Below, piece by piece: positions 34,430 to 42,661 of a stretch of 64,000 nt of DNA; position 1 is the first letter of the stretch, and the number at the start of each line of letters is the position of its first letter. The position numbers were made by a program, and so were the translations under genes. The notes under the pieces were generated by a model that saw only the letters and a program-made list of their open reading frames with translations, was not told the DNA's origin and did no database searches. The stretch lies in contig NZ_CP050831.1 of NCBI RefSeq assembly GCF_012113595.1, forward strand, positions 5,084,001 to 5,148,000, read 5' to 3'. The DNA comes from Bacteroides faecium (GTDB lineage Bacteria > Bacteroidota > Bacteroidia > Bacteroidales > Bacteroidaceae).

Positions 34430-36853
34430 TTAGTCTTGTCTTTTTACCTTATTTTCCCCATACCCGTAGCCGTATCCATAACGTTTTCCATAACCATAGT
34501 ACTTACCGTATTTGCCATAGCCATAATAATAACCATATTTCTTCTTTTGAAGGTCCAAGCCATTAATAGCAATACAGAGATTAGGCAGTTTGTTATTGTC
34601 GGCAAGTTCGTTAATCAAAGTGAACTCTACCTTACGGGTGTAATCAGCACGACATACATAAACGGATAAGTCCGCCACACGTCCTATAAGTAAAGTATCT
34701 GTCACCATACCCACCGGAGCTGTGTCCAATATCACATAGTCAAAATTCTTCTTTAACGTTTCGACAGCTTTCTCCAACCCGTCACGAGCCAACAATTCTG
34801 TAGGATTAGGCGGAACTGTTCCACCAGGAAGAATAAATAGATTCTTGTTTATATCAGAAGATTGTACCAAGTCCATCAGATTCGTAGTTGGATTAGTCAA
34901 GAACTGAGTAATACCATGATCCTTTTTAGGAATATTGAATACTTTATTCAACCCCGGTTTACGAATATCAAGTCCCACAATCACAACCTTCTTTCCTAAC
35001 AAAGAAAGACTGATAGCTAAATTGGCGGATATAAAAGACTTTCCTTCACCACTGATGGTAGAAGTCACCAAAATCACATTCTTACCATTCTCAAGCATAA
35101 ACTGAAGGTTGGTACGAACATTACGGAAAGTTTCACTCATGAGATTGTTCTTATTCTCAAAGACAGCAATAGAACCAGACTTTTCATCCGCTAATGGAAT
35201 ATCTCCAATCACCGAAAGCGAAGTTAATCTTTCTATATCGGCACGACCTTCAATCTTGAATTTAGTTAATCCAATCAGGTAAATGGTACCTATCGGAATT
35301 CCTACCCCTAATACTAAAGCAGCAAGGTAAATTATCATCCGTTTAGGAGAAACAGGACTATCATCTGCCAATGCCTCGTCAATGATTTTGGCATTATTAG
35401 CGGTAGCAGCAAGAGTTATTGCATTTTCTTCCCGCTTCTGAAGCAACATTAGATAAAGCCCTGCCTTAATTTCCTGTTGACGGGCAATACTCACAAACTG
35501 TCGTTCCTGAGTAGGGGCATCACTGATACGACGGGAATAGCGGCTTGCCTCACGAGCTAAATCAGCTTTCGTTATCTCCAATCCTTTCAAAGTGGCATCC
35601 AAAGTTGCCTGTACATTGGTACGCATAGCACGGATACTGGTATCCAAGTTAACGATAGTCGGATTATTTTCCGTTGATGTACGTAGTAAGCGTTTACGCT
35701 CAATCAACATCTCATTATAACGGTCAATCGCTCCGGAAGACGTAGCATCACTCAAGCCGATATTTCCAGGCAGCACTTCATTATCATTGCCTTGTATATA
35801 TCTTTGCAAATCCACAACTAGATTAATCTGTGTCTGGTTCTCCACACGTTTCTTTTCATATTCAGCATTACCCGTTAAAGCAATCTGCGCCTCGCTAGTC
35901 AAGTCCGTAATACCGGCACTACGTTTGAAATTCTCCAAATCCAGTTCCGTGCTGCCCAACTCTTTTGAAATAATGCCAATACGCTCATCTATAAATTCAG
36001 CAGTTTTCTGAGCCACCTCATTTTTATCGTTATTAGCATTGATATTATACACTTCAAGTAGTTTGTTGATGAAATCCTTACCGCGTCGAGCATTCGAATT
36101 TTTCAGTGACACCACTGCAACCGAAGTGTTCTTTGACGTGGGAGCTATTGACAGAGAGTTAGCGTATCCTTTTGCTACTGAAAAAGGTCTGCTAATAAAA
36201 GCCGTAATATGACGTTCCTTGATTACTGTCTCCGGACGAACCGATGTCAAAGTGTCATTATTGGCAAAAAGAGCAACCGTACCTTCATCGGTTGGAAACA
36301 CAGCAGGCAACTTTTCAAAACGTTTCTGATAAACTTTATCTCCTACTGTTATCTGTATATCCATTGTACCAGTAGACTGTAAAGTCATACCTACTTCCAT
36401 GCTACTAGAAAGCTTATCCGCTTCCTGAGGAGTCAGGCTAACCAAAACGGGAGAAGTACGATAGAGTTCCCTAACGGGAAAATCGTCTTCATCCATATAA
36501 GTCACAAACAATCCCAAACGGTTAACTACTTCCCGTGCCAATGACTTTGAACGAAGAACCTCGATTTCATTATCCACATTACTCGATGAGGAGACAAAAC
36601 CATCCAGTCCCATTTTTTCCAACTCGGAGGACATGTTTGCTCCCCCGCCCTTCTTGTCATCCTTTATCATGACTGTAGCGGAAATATTATAAATAGGTGT
36701 CGCTATGCGTAGATATCCCCATGCGCAAGCAATACAAATGATTACCGATACTACGAACCATGGCCAATGAATCAGATAACGGAAAATGATTTCCTGAATA
36801 TTAACCTGTTCTTCGGTCTGTTCTCCGTATTTTTCTTTTCTTTCCTCAATCAT
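34430..36853 (-). CDS. wzc: Wzc-like chain-length determinant and tyrosine autokinase
   Basis: The 807-residue protein combines a Wzz-type domain with two membrane helices (about 30-52 and 505-528), long periplasmic coiled coils between them, a GNVR-like segment, and a C-terminal BY-kinase. Kinase motifs are Walker A STISGEGKSF (about 600), Walker A' VVIVGLDIRKP and Walker B YVILDTAPVG. The C-terminal tail is a striking Tyr/Gly/Lys cluster with 13 tyrosines, the usual autophosphorylation site. Wzc controls capsule length and export with the Wza-like lipoprotein encoded just upstream. It is full-length and appears intact. Confidence 0.92.
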   Translation of the reverse strand: MIEERKEKYGEQTEEQVNIQEIIFRYLIHWPWFVVSVIICIACAWGYLRIATPIYNISATVMIKDDKKGGGANMSSELEKMGLDGFVSSSSNVDNEIEVLRSKSLAREVVNRLGLFVTYMDEDDFPVRELYRTSPVLVSLTPQEADKLSSSMEVGMTLQSTGTMDIQITVGDKVYQKRFEKLPAVFPTDEGTVALFANNDTLTSVRPETVIKERHITAFISRPFSVAKGYANSLSIAPTSKNTSVAVVSLKNSNARRGKDFINKLLEVYNINANNDKNEVAQKTAEFIDERIGIISKELGSTELDLENFKRSAGITDLTSEAQIALTGNAEYEKKRVENQTQINLVVDLQRYIQGNDNEVLPGNIGLSDATSSGAIDRYNEMLIERKRLLRTSTENNPTIVNLDTSIRAMRTNVQATLDATLKGLEITKADLAREASRYSRRISDAPTQERQFVSIARQQEIKAGLYLMLLQKREENAITLAATANNAKIIDEALADDSPVSPKRMIIYLAALVLGVGIPIGTIYLIGLTKFKIEGRADIERLTSLSVIGDIPLADEKSGSIAVFENKNNLMSETFRNVRTNLQFMLENGKNVILVTSTISGEGKSFISANLAISLSLLGKKVVIVGLDIRKPGLNKVFNIPKKDHGITQFLTNPTTNLMDLVQSSDINKNLFILPGGTVPPNPTELLARDGLEKAVETLKKNFDYVILDTAPVGMVTDTLLIGRVADLSVYVCRADYTRKVEFTLINELADNNKLPNLCIAINGLDLQKKKYGYYYGYGKYGKYYGYGKRYGYGYGYGENKVKRQD

Positions 36854-36862
36854 ATGACACTA

Positions 36863-37681
36863 CTATCTGAAAATTGTTACTAATAAGCTTGCCAATGATA
36901 CCAAAATGGAAGTAGCAGAGAACCAAAGGCTCGTACTGTTACCTATATCAGAGTTACGCGCTTTCGCCTTGTTGGGAGTCACATATACTATATCATTCTG
37001 TTGCAGCCAGTAATATGGGGAAATGATGGTCTCCGCCTTATTCAAGTCCAATGTTATAATCTCCTGTTTGCCGTCAGCACCTTCACGAATCAATTTCACA
37101 TTGTCACGAAGCCCCCAAACTGTCATGTCACCCGCCATAGCAAGGGCTTCCAACAGATTCACTTTCTCGTTACTGATGGTAAAAGTTCCCGGACGGGCAA
37201 CTTCACCCAATACGGAGATTTTATAGTTTACCATACGGACAGTGACTATCGGAGTTTCTTTGATATAGGGTTTCAACTTTTCCACAATCAGTTGCTCTGC
37301 CTCTTTCTTGGTCAAACCACCTACTTTCAACTCACCTAATACCGGAAAATTGATTTTACCATCATTATTGACCAGATACTGTTGCAATACCGGTTGGCTA
37401 GTCGTACTTGTTGTTAAATTTGTTTGAGTAGCCACTGTTAAATTAAACGGGACTGCCAGTTCCGGACTGGTACATGACACTACAATAGTAAGCAGATCTT
37501 TAGGCATTATTTTCGCATCATACAGATTTTCCAGTTGAGCGGTCTGCTCTACGACCTTTACATCCTGTAAATAAGGCACCTTCTTATACGACTGACAGGA
37601 AGCGAACAGCAATATCGCAACCAGGCAAGGAAGCAATACCCTACCCTTTCTACTTGCGCAAATGCAAAATAAATTATTCAT
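36863..37681 (-). CDS. wza: Polysaccharide export outer-membrane lipoprotein (Wza-like)
   Basis: The 272-residue protein starts with a lipoprotein signal: basic residues, then LLPCLVAILLFASC with the lipidated Cys. Then comes the polysaccharide export domain (Poly_export, about 50-150) and an SLBB-type region with ISVLGEVARPGTFTIS (about 155-170). A hydrophobic helix closes the C-terminus, as in outer-membrane Wza proteins. It should form the export channel with the Wzc-like protein. The start is set at MNNLF (37679-37681). A longer frame to 37720 overlaps the upstream gene and would spoil the signal peptide. Confidence 0.9.
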   Translation of the reverse strand: MNNLFCICASRKGRVLLPCLVAILLFASCQSYKKVPYLQDVKVVEQTAQLENLYDAKIMPKDLLTIVVSCTSPELAVPFNLTVATQTNLTTSTTSQPVLQQYLVNNDGKINFPVLGELKVGGLTKKEAEQLIVEKLKPYIKETPIVTVRMVNYKISVLGEVARPGTFTISNEKVNLLEALAMAGDMTVWGLRDNVKLIREGADGKQEIITLDLNKAETIISPYYWLQQNDIVYVTPNKAKARNSDIGNSTSLWFSATSILVSLASLLVTIFR

Positions 37682-37697
37682 AAATTTCTCAAGTTTA

Positions 37698-39626
37698 TTA
37701 TTCTTTATCCAGAACCTCAAATCGCGGAGAATTCTTCGATTTGAACTCCGGAACTACTTTCTTCATCAATCTGACCGTATCCATAATCCGCACAGCACGG
37801 GACAACTTCTCAAACTCCTCATAGGTGTCAACGATATCGGCATATTCATAACGACGTACTTTAGCTATCATAATTTTCTGATTTTCTGTCGGTATCGTAT
37901 TTTCTTTATCACTCAGCACCTCTTCATAAAGTTTCTCACCGGGACGCAAGCCTGTGAATTCAATCTTTATATCCTCATCCGGACGATAACCGGCAAGTTC
38001 TATCATACGGGTAGCCAAGTCTACAATCTTCACAGCCTTACCCATCTCAAAGACAAAGATCTCATTCCCTTCTCCCATTGTGGCAGCTTCCATTACCAAA
38101 CGGCAAGCCTCAGGGATAGTCATAAAGAAGCGGATTATATCAGGATGAGTCACCGTCACAGGACCGCCATTCTCTATCTGTTCCTTGAAGCGCGGGATAA
38201 CAGAACCATTACTACCTAATACATTACCGAAACGGGTGGTGATAAATTTGGTATGACCCTTCACTTTTCCCTCACGGATGGCACAGCCCAGACTCTGTAC
38301 ATAGATTTCAGCCAGACGTTTGGAGCACCCCATTACATTGGTAGGATTAACAGCCTTATCAGTAGAAACCATTATCATTTTTTCTGCACCATATTCTACC
38401 GCCATATCAGCTACTTGACGTGAACCGGTGACATTGGCAAGCACAGCTTCGCAGGGATTTTCTTCCATCAATGGGACGTGTTTGTAAGCAGCAGCATGAA
38501 AGACGATTTGAGGATGGTAATTTTCAAATACCATGCGTACACGCTCTTTCACACGAACATCACCAATCACTGGAATAAAATCTATAGTAGGAAAATTCTT
38601 TTCAAATTCGAGACGAACATTATGCAAAGGGGTTTCGGCGGAGTCAAACATGATGAGTTTCTGAATACCCATCTGTATCAATTGACGACAAAGTTCACTG
38701 CCAATACTACCAGCAGCACCTGTCACTAACACTACTTTTCCCCTGAACTCTTCGGCGACCTGACGAAGATTGATATTGATTTCAGCACGTCCCAGCAAAT
38801 CTTCAATCTTAATAGGACGTATCCATTGATGGAAGTTCCCATCAGAATCTGCTTCACTAATAGTAGGTGCAATCAGAGTTTTAAGAGCATTGCTTTTACA
38901 ATATTCCAGAAGACGGTTTTCCTCCAAACGGGTATCTTCATAACGGGCGAACAAAATGCCACGAATTCCCCGTTTACGCATTATATACTCAACATCTGAT
39001 TCTTTTTCAAAGTAATAAATGGGAAGATCCGTCAAGCGACGCCTGCTATTGCCTTTACCATAGGTATAGAAACCTGCAACTTTATAATGCCCACTGTCGC
39101 GGAGACGAAGTTTCAAAGCCACACTCTTTTCATCAATACCATAAATAAGAATACGGGTATTCTTTTTATTCATCCAATCTAGCAAAGAGTCATAAACAAT
39201 AATAAGCAATACACGAAAAACCGTCAATACAACCAGTGTTAATAAGCCATCAAACAGAAGATAGGATATTTTATAATTGTATGGTAATTGAACTTCATAT
39301 ATAATCCAAAAAGAAATCACTAATAAACATCCAACTTTGAATAGTACAGCACACATAATACGCCAAAGTTCACGCGCCTGAGAAAAACGGATGGTGTTAC
39401 GATAGGTGTGAAATAATAAAGCACCTGCAACACTTGCCACTAAAGAGACGCCTACAAATTGACAAAGCATCCAATCACTCATTGGAACGTGTGCCATATA
39501 ATGAATGACGGCATAGGCTACCAACGAACATAGTACGGATATTACCGTATCAATACCTAAAATTACCCAATAGCTAAAATAATTTTTGCGGGCATATTGT
39601 ATTATGCCCTTCAATGTCTTTTCCAT
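37698..39626 (-). CDS. Polytopic UDP-sugar 4,6-dehydratase (PglF/WbpM/CapD-like)
   Basis: The 642-residue protein has four N-terminal transmembrane helices (about 15-130), a first Rossmann-like region (about 145-265), and a C-terminal SDR domain with VLVTGAAGSIGSELCRQL (about 298-315) and MVSTDKAVNPTNVMGCSKR, where Met replaces the catalytic Tyr as in this family. WbpM and PglF convert UDP-GlcNAc to its 4-keto-6-deoxy derivative, the substrate of the aminotransferases in this operon. It follows upxY, so it is the first enzyme of the pathway to be transcribed. It is close to the full family size. Confidence 0.9.
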   Translation of the reverse strand: MEKTLKGIIQYARKNYFSYWVILGIDTVISVLCSLVAYAVIHYMAHVPMSDWMLCQFVGVSLVASVAGALLFHTYRNTIRFSQARELWRIMCAVLFKVGCLLVISFWIIYEVQLPYNYKISYLLFDGLLTLVVLTVFRVLLIIVYDSLLDWMNKKNTRILIYGIDEKSVALKLRLRDSGHYKVAGFYTYGKGNSRRRLTDLPIYYFEKESDVEYIMRKRGIRGILFARYEDTRLEENRLLEYCKSNALKTLIAPTISEADSDGNFHQWIRPIKIEDLLGRAEININLRQVAEEFRGKVVLVTGAAGSIGSELCRQLIQMGIQKLIMFDSAETPLHNVRLEFEKNFPTIDFIPVIGDVRVKERVRMVFENYHPQIVFHAAAYKHVPLMEENPCEAVLANVTGSRQVADMAVEYGAEKMIMVSTDKAVNPTNVMGCSKRLAEIYVQSLGCAIREGKVKGHTKFITTRFGNVLGSNGSVIPRFKEQIENGGPVTVTHPDIIRFFMTIPEACRLVMEAATMGEGNEIFVFEMGKAVKIVDLATRMIELAGYRPDEDIKIEFTGLRPGEKLYEEVLSDKENTIPTENQKIMIAKVRRYEYADIVDTYEEFEKLSRAVRIMDTVRLMKKVVPEFKSKNSPRFEVLDKE

Positions 39627-39673
39627 TGTAGTATGAACGAATAAAGTTGTGTATCAGAAATACAATCACATAT

Positions 39674-40246
39674 TCAAAGTTTCACCGGTTCTACATACCC
39701 CATCGGCATGTCAGCACAAGCACATCCAAGCATATTAAGCCGAACGGCAATCTTGCTTTTACCTTCTACATTAACCAGTTCACCTATAAGTCCCGTTAGA
39801 GGACCTTTGATGACGCGAACCTTTTCGCCACGTGCCAAGGGAGCACTGTTCATGGATATGACATCTTCTGAATAATCAAGCATAAAGCGGAAACGAGCCA
39901 TCTGCTCATCAGGAATTACAGTCGGACTACTCTCGCCACGCATTACCAGATACCGACTTACTGTAGAAAAGGAAAGAACTTCTTTACGTTCTTTTGCATC
40001 AGCATGTACAAATACCATCATTGGAAGCAACACGGATTGGACCATCTTACGCCGGTCACTCCATTGATGAATTTCTTGTTGAACAGGAACAAAATTCTCG
40101 ATTCCGACTTTTTCTAAGAGTTCAGAAACTCTCTTTTCATGATGCATTCGAACACAAGCGACATACCAGCGTTTAGAGTGTGCTACGCCTTCCCCTGTCC
40201 CATTACTAGGCCCAGCACTAATCGATTTTGGCTTTGTTAAAATCAT
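39674..40246 (-). CDS. upxY: UpxY family transcription antiterminator
   Basis: The 190-residue protein is a NusG paralogue. The NGN domain (about 26-115) starts with KRWYVACVRMHHEKRVSELL, and the KOW motif (about 140-170) is in GEKVRVIKGPLTGLIGELV. UpxY proteins let RNA polymerase read through the long capsule operon whose leader they recognise. It is the first gene of the operon and lies about 21 bases from the left inverted repeat of the promoter switch. The usual partner gene upxZ is not present downstream, where the dehydratase gene begins. Confidence 0.93.
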   Translation of the reverse strand: MILTKPKSISAGPSNGTGEGVAHSKRWYVACVRMHHEKRVSELLEKVGIENFVPVQQEIHQWSDRRKMVQSVLLPMMVFVHADAKERKEVLSFSTVSRYLVMRGESSPTVIPDEQMARFRFMLDYSEDVISMNSAPLARGEKVRVIKGPLTGLIGELVNVEGKSKIAVRLNMLGCACADMPMGYVEPVKL

Positions 40247-40267
40247 GTTTTTTTACCCCATATTTGT

Positions 40268-40290
40268 CCGTTACTTCTTAGGTAACGGAT
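40268..40290. repeat. Left inverted repeat of the invertible promoter
   Basis: CCGTTACTTCTTAGGTAACG plus GAT is the exact reverse complement of 40528-40550 over 23 bases. The 21-base core is itself nearly palindromic, 7-bp arms around a 7-base centre, as expected for a tyrosine recombinase crossover site. Confidence 0.93.
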
Positions 40291-40482
40291 AAGTCACATG
40301 CAACAATGAAAAAGGAAATTACACACATAGACAGGGGAGAAAAGATGAAATTGTCTAGTAATCAACGAGAAGACTCTTCGGATTAGGCAATAGAAATGAT
40401 TGAACATGAGAAATCTACGATTTCATGTTCGGATAGTTTTTTGCCCTGTATTTCAGATAAAACTAAAAAAAGTGAAGAAATA

Positions 40483-40515
40483 TTTGTATGTTATCTATGT
40501 TTTTGTCTATCTTTG
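40483..40515 (+). promoter_or_regulatory. Promoter inside the invertible segment
   Basis: TTTG (40483-40486), a 21-base spacer and TATCTTTG (40508-40515) match the Bacteroides -33/-7 consensus. In the present orientation it reads away from upxY towards the 3' end of the recombinase gene. Confidence 0.85.
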
Positions 40516-40527
40516 CGTCAAATTTAA

Positions 40528-40550
40528 ATCCGTTACCTAAGAAGTAACGG
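40528..40550. repeat. Right inverted repeat of the invertible promoter
   Basis: This is the exact reverse complement of 40268-40290. It lies 12 bases past the -7 element and about 40 bases from the end of the recombinase gene. Confidence 0.93.
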
Positions 40551-40589
40551 GCGATTATTATCACTGATTTCCAATATATTACACTATTC

Positions 40590-41546
40590 TTATCTGCTAG
40601 CGCAGTAGTTCTTTACGTAAGATAAATTCCCTTTATTTACCTTTGTACGTTCTTCAAGCCCGAAGCCTTTCAAGTAGATTTGTGTGGTTTTTATAGATTT
40701 ATGCCCCAATGATTCGCTAATCATTTCAATCGGGACTCCCCGGTACTTCGCAGTAGTAGCCCAAGAATGGCGAAGCGTGTAGGAAGTGACCGGAGACTTC
40801 AAACGCAATGCCCTTGCCAACTCCTTCAAGCTATTATTAAACCGACGGAGAGCGGACTGATATTCCCGGTAAGCTGCTGCATCCTTCCGCTTTTTATCAC
40901 CACGGAGAATATCGAAAAGATAATTAGGGCAATCTGATTGCGAATCCTGGTTGTTCCGAAGCTGGTTAATTATTTCTATGGCACTGTCCAGCACTTCCAC
41001 GCTCATGGACGTTTTTGTCTTGATACGATTGTATCGAAGCACATTACTGTCTAAAGACGATTTCTCCAGATGAGCCAAGTCGGCGAACGACATTCCGCAA
41101 AACTGGAACAACAGGGTGGCAATGGCTTGCGTACGGCGTAAACGTTCCGACTTCGGATCCGCATACAAAAGTTTGTTCAGTTCGGCAACAGGCAAAGCTT
41201 TTTTCTGCCGGACATCAACTCCCGTATAAACATCATGAAACAATAGCGGCACATAAGGGGCACTGCCCGCTTCCACTCCCCGATTGTAAATGCTACGAAG
41301 CATACGCATATACGTAGAAATCGTATTGGGCTTCAACCCACACTCGTAAAGATACTGCCCGTAGCGTCGTAAACGCTCACGGGTGACTTGCCTGAACGAC
41401 ACACCGTATATGCCGCAGAACTTGCTGAAAGAAAAGAGGGCGTTCTTGTAAACATGCGCCGTAGAGTGGCGGCCCTCTTCTCGCAAACGATCGATGTAGA
41501 GTTCTCCACACCGGTTAAATCCATTTTTACTTGTCATTTGCATCAC
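40590..41546 (-). CDS. Tyrosine recombinase (locus invertase)
   Basis: The 318-residue protein has an N-terminal SAM-like DNA-binding domain (about 10-95) and a C-terminal catalytic domain (about 120-310). The motifs YTLRHSWATTAKY (Arg and its partner His), SLGHKSIKTTQIYLKG (His and the Tyr nucleophile) are present. At the first arginine position the sequence reads FQFCGMSFADL, where many relatives have RGM, so the first catalytic Arg is displaced or absent. The gene lies directly beside the invertible promoter and is the natural candidate for its inversion. Confidence 0.85.
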   Translation of the reverse strand: MMQMTSKNGFNRCGELYIDRLREEGRHSTAHVYKNALFSFSKFCGIYGVSFRQVTRERLRRYGQYLYECGLKPNTISTYMRMLRSIYNRGVEAGSAPYVPLLFHDVYTGVDVRQKKALPVAELNKLLYADPKSERLRRTQAIATLLFQFCGMSFADLAHLEKSSLDSNVLRYNRIKTKTSMSVEVLDSAIEIINQLRNNQDSQSDCPNYLFDILRGDKKRKDAAAYREYQSALRRFNNSLKELARALRLKSPVTSYTLRHSWATTAKYRGVPIEMISESLGHKSIKTTQIYLKGFGLEERTKVNKGNLSYVKNYCASR

Positions 41547-41568
41547 TAGTTATTTTATATATATACCA

Positions 41569-41624
41569 TTTGGCAAGCGGCAAAAAAACGAATCTTTTTG
41601 CAGCTTTATCGCACACTTGCCAAA
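41569..41624. repeat. Inverted repeat between divergent genes
   Basis: TTTGGCAAG (41569-41577) and CTTGCCAAA (41616-41624) form a perfect 9-bp inverted repeat with a 38-base spacer. It lies between the divergent recombinase gene and the gene at 41674, so it could be an operator or a binding site. Function is not shown. Confidence 0.5.
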
Positions 41625-41673
41625 GTATGTTTTAATATTTAGTATTTTTAACCAAAGTAAAAATTAGCAAATT

Positions 41674-42084
41674 ATGGCTAGTAAAAAGACACCCAAAAGG
41701 GAAGCGAAAACAAGAGTAAAAAACAATGCCCAAAATCGGAAAAAGAGTGGCGGCAGATGTAAGAAAGCGGAAATCATCAGTGAGGAAGAACTGGAAAAAA
41801 GAGGCGGACTGACCGGAGATGAAACTGCACTTTTCACGGTATATCTCCAAAAATTTGACGAGGGAGATGTCCATATGAAGCACTCCAAAAAGCTAAAAGA
41901 TTTAGCCAAACAAATTTATGAAAAAGAGCACTTGTACGTCCACAAGCAAGGTGGGTATAAGTTAATGGAAGTCAGCAGTATAGAGACAGAACTATCCGTG
42001 ATCAGGGGAGCTCTCCGGGAGCAGCGGAAAGAAAAAGAAAGACAGGCTAAAGAGAAAGCTTCCAATAAGTATTTACAAAAATAA
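41674..42084 (+). CDS. Hypothetical basic protein
   Basis: The 136-residue protein is not recognised. Its first 35 residues are very rich in Lys and Arg, and the C-terminal 35 residues form a predicted charged helix (RGALREQRKEKERQAKEKAS). The middle contains GDETALFTVYLQKFDEGD. No membrane helix or cofactor motif is seen. It may bind nucleic acid. It is divergent from the recombinase gene and precedes the hairpin region at 42162-42242. Confidence 0.5.
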   Translation: MASKKTPKREAKTRVKNNAQNRKKSGGRCKKAEIISEEELEKRGGLTGDETALFTVYLQKFDEGDVHMKHSKKLKDLAKQIYEKEHLYVHKQGGYKLMEVSSIETELSVIRGALREQRKEKERQAKEKASNKYLQK

Positions 42085-42161
42085 TTGTGCAGGTAAAATG
42101 CAAGCTTTACTTTTGCCGCCGTTTTCTGCCGGCTGAAAAACAGTAAACTTCTACCTAAAAA

Positions 42162-42242
42162 ATAGTGACGCTATCCGGTCGCGATGGCGTCACTATAAGG
42201 CGAGGATAGTGACGCTACATCTGCAGCATACCGTCACTATCC
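42162..42242. repeat. Two tandem hairpins built from ATAGTGACG
   Basis: Arms ATAGTGACGC (42162-42171) and GCGTCACTAT (42187-42196) form a perfect 10-bp stem. Arms GGATAGTGACG (42204-42214) and CGTCACTATCC (42232-42242) form an 11-bp stem. The four arms share the core ATAGTGACG, so each can also pair with the other hairpin. They lie 58 bases upstream of the gene at 42300. Confidence 0.85.
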
Positions 42243-42299
42243 CGGAAGGGGGAAATTTATGCAATAAACACGAGTGATTTTAATTAAATCTTTTAAACA

Positions 42300-42638
42300 A
42301 TGAGAAGGATAAAAAAAAGGTCTGACGACTGCATGTCAATATGGAAAAAACGTATTGCCGCTGAAAAAGGAATTTCGGAAGTTAGTGCGGAAAAGATTGT
42401 ACTGAAGTGCATGGAACTGGTTAAACGCATGTTGTATGGAAATGTAATGATAGCTTTTCAGAAACAGGACGGAACATTCTGTTTGGAAAAAGGCACTCTG
42501 GTGGGATACGAAAAATTCTTTCATAGGGAGTTCAAGTTCACAGTAAAGCAGGAGTCGGTCATCTATTGGAGTGAGGAACAACACGGATGGAGAAGATTCA
42601 GAATCAGCAACCTGATGGAATGGAAAGCAATCGTTTAA
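42300..42638 (+). CDS. Hypothetical protein with DUF2693-like (SH3-like) C-terminal part
   Basis: The 112-residue protein has a basic N-terminal helix region (about 1-45) and a C-terminal beta-rich part with KGTLVGYEKFF and VIYWSEEQHGWRRFRISNL. The latter resembles the short SH3-like DUF2693 proteins of Bacteroidetes, in which a YWD..GWR-type segment is typical. No enzyme motif is evident. It precedes the DUF4373-like gene by 23 bases and probably shares its transcript. Confidence 0.5.
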   Translation: MRRIKKRSDDCMSIWKKRIAAEKGISEVSAEKIVLKCMELVKRMLYGNVMIAFQKQDGTFCLEKGTLVGYEKFFHREFKFTVKQESVIYWSEEQHGWRRFRISNLMEWKAIV

Positions 42639-42661
42639 TTTACAGTAAAACATATTGAACT

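Larger units (their letters stand above)
40268..40550. promoter_or_regulatory. Invertible CPS promoter segment, OFF as sequenced
   Basis: The 283-bp segment is bounded by 23-bp inverted repeats and contains a consensus promoter aimed right (40483-40515). Inversion would place that promoter about 50 bases upstream of the upxY ATG and aimed at it. A tyrosine recombinase gene adjoins on the right. The layout matches phase-variable capsule loci in Bacteroides. The 40247-40589 interval holds no other gene. Confidence 0.9.

Noticed and set aside
40519..40526. TAAATTTG on the minus strand inside the invertible segment, as a promoter towards upxY
   Set aside because: No TTTG -33 element lies 19-21 bases upstream, while the rightward promoter has both elements.
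42162..42242. CRISPR array
   Set aside because: Only four short arms in inverted pairs, with no regular spacers and no cas genes.
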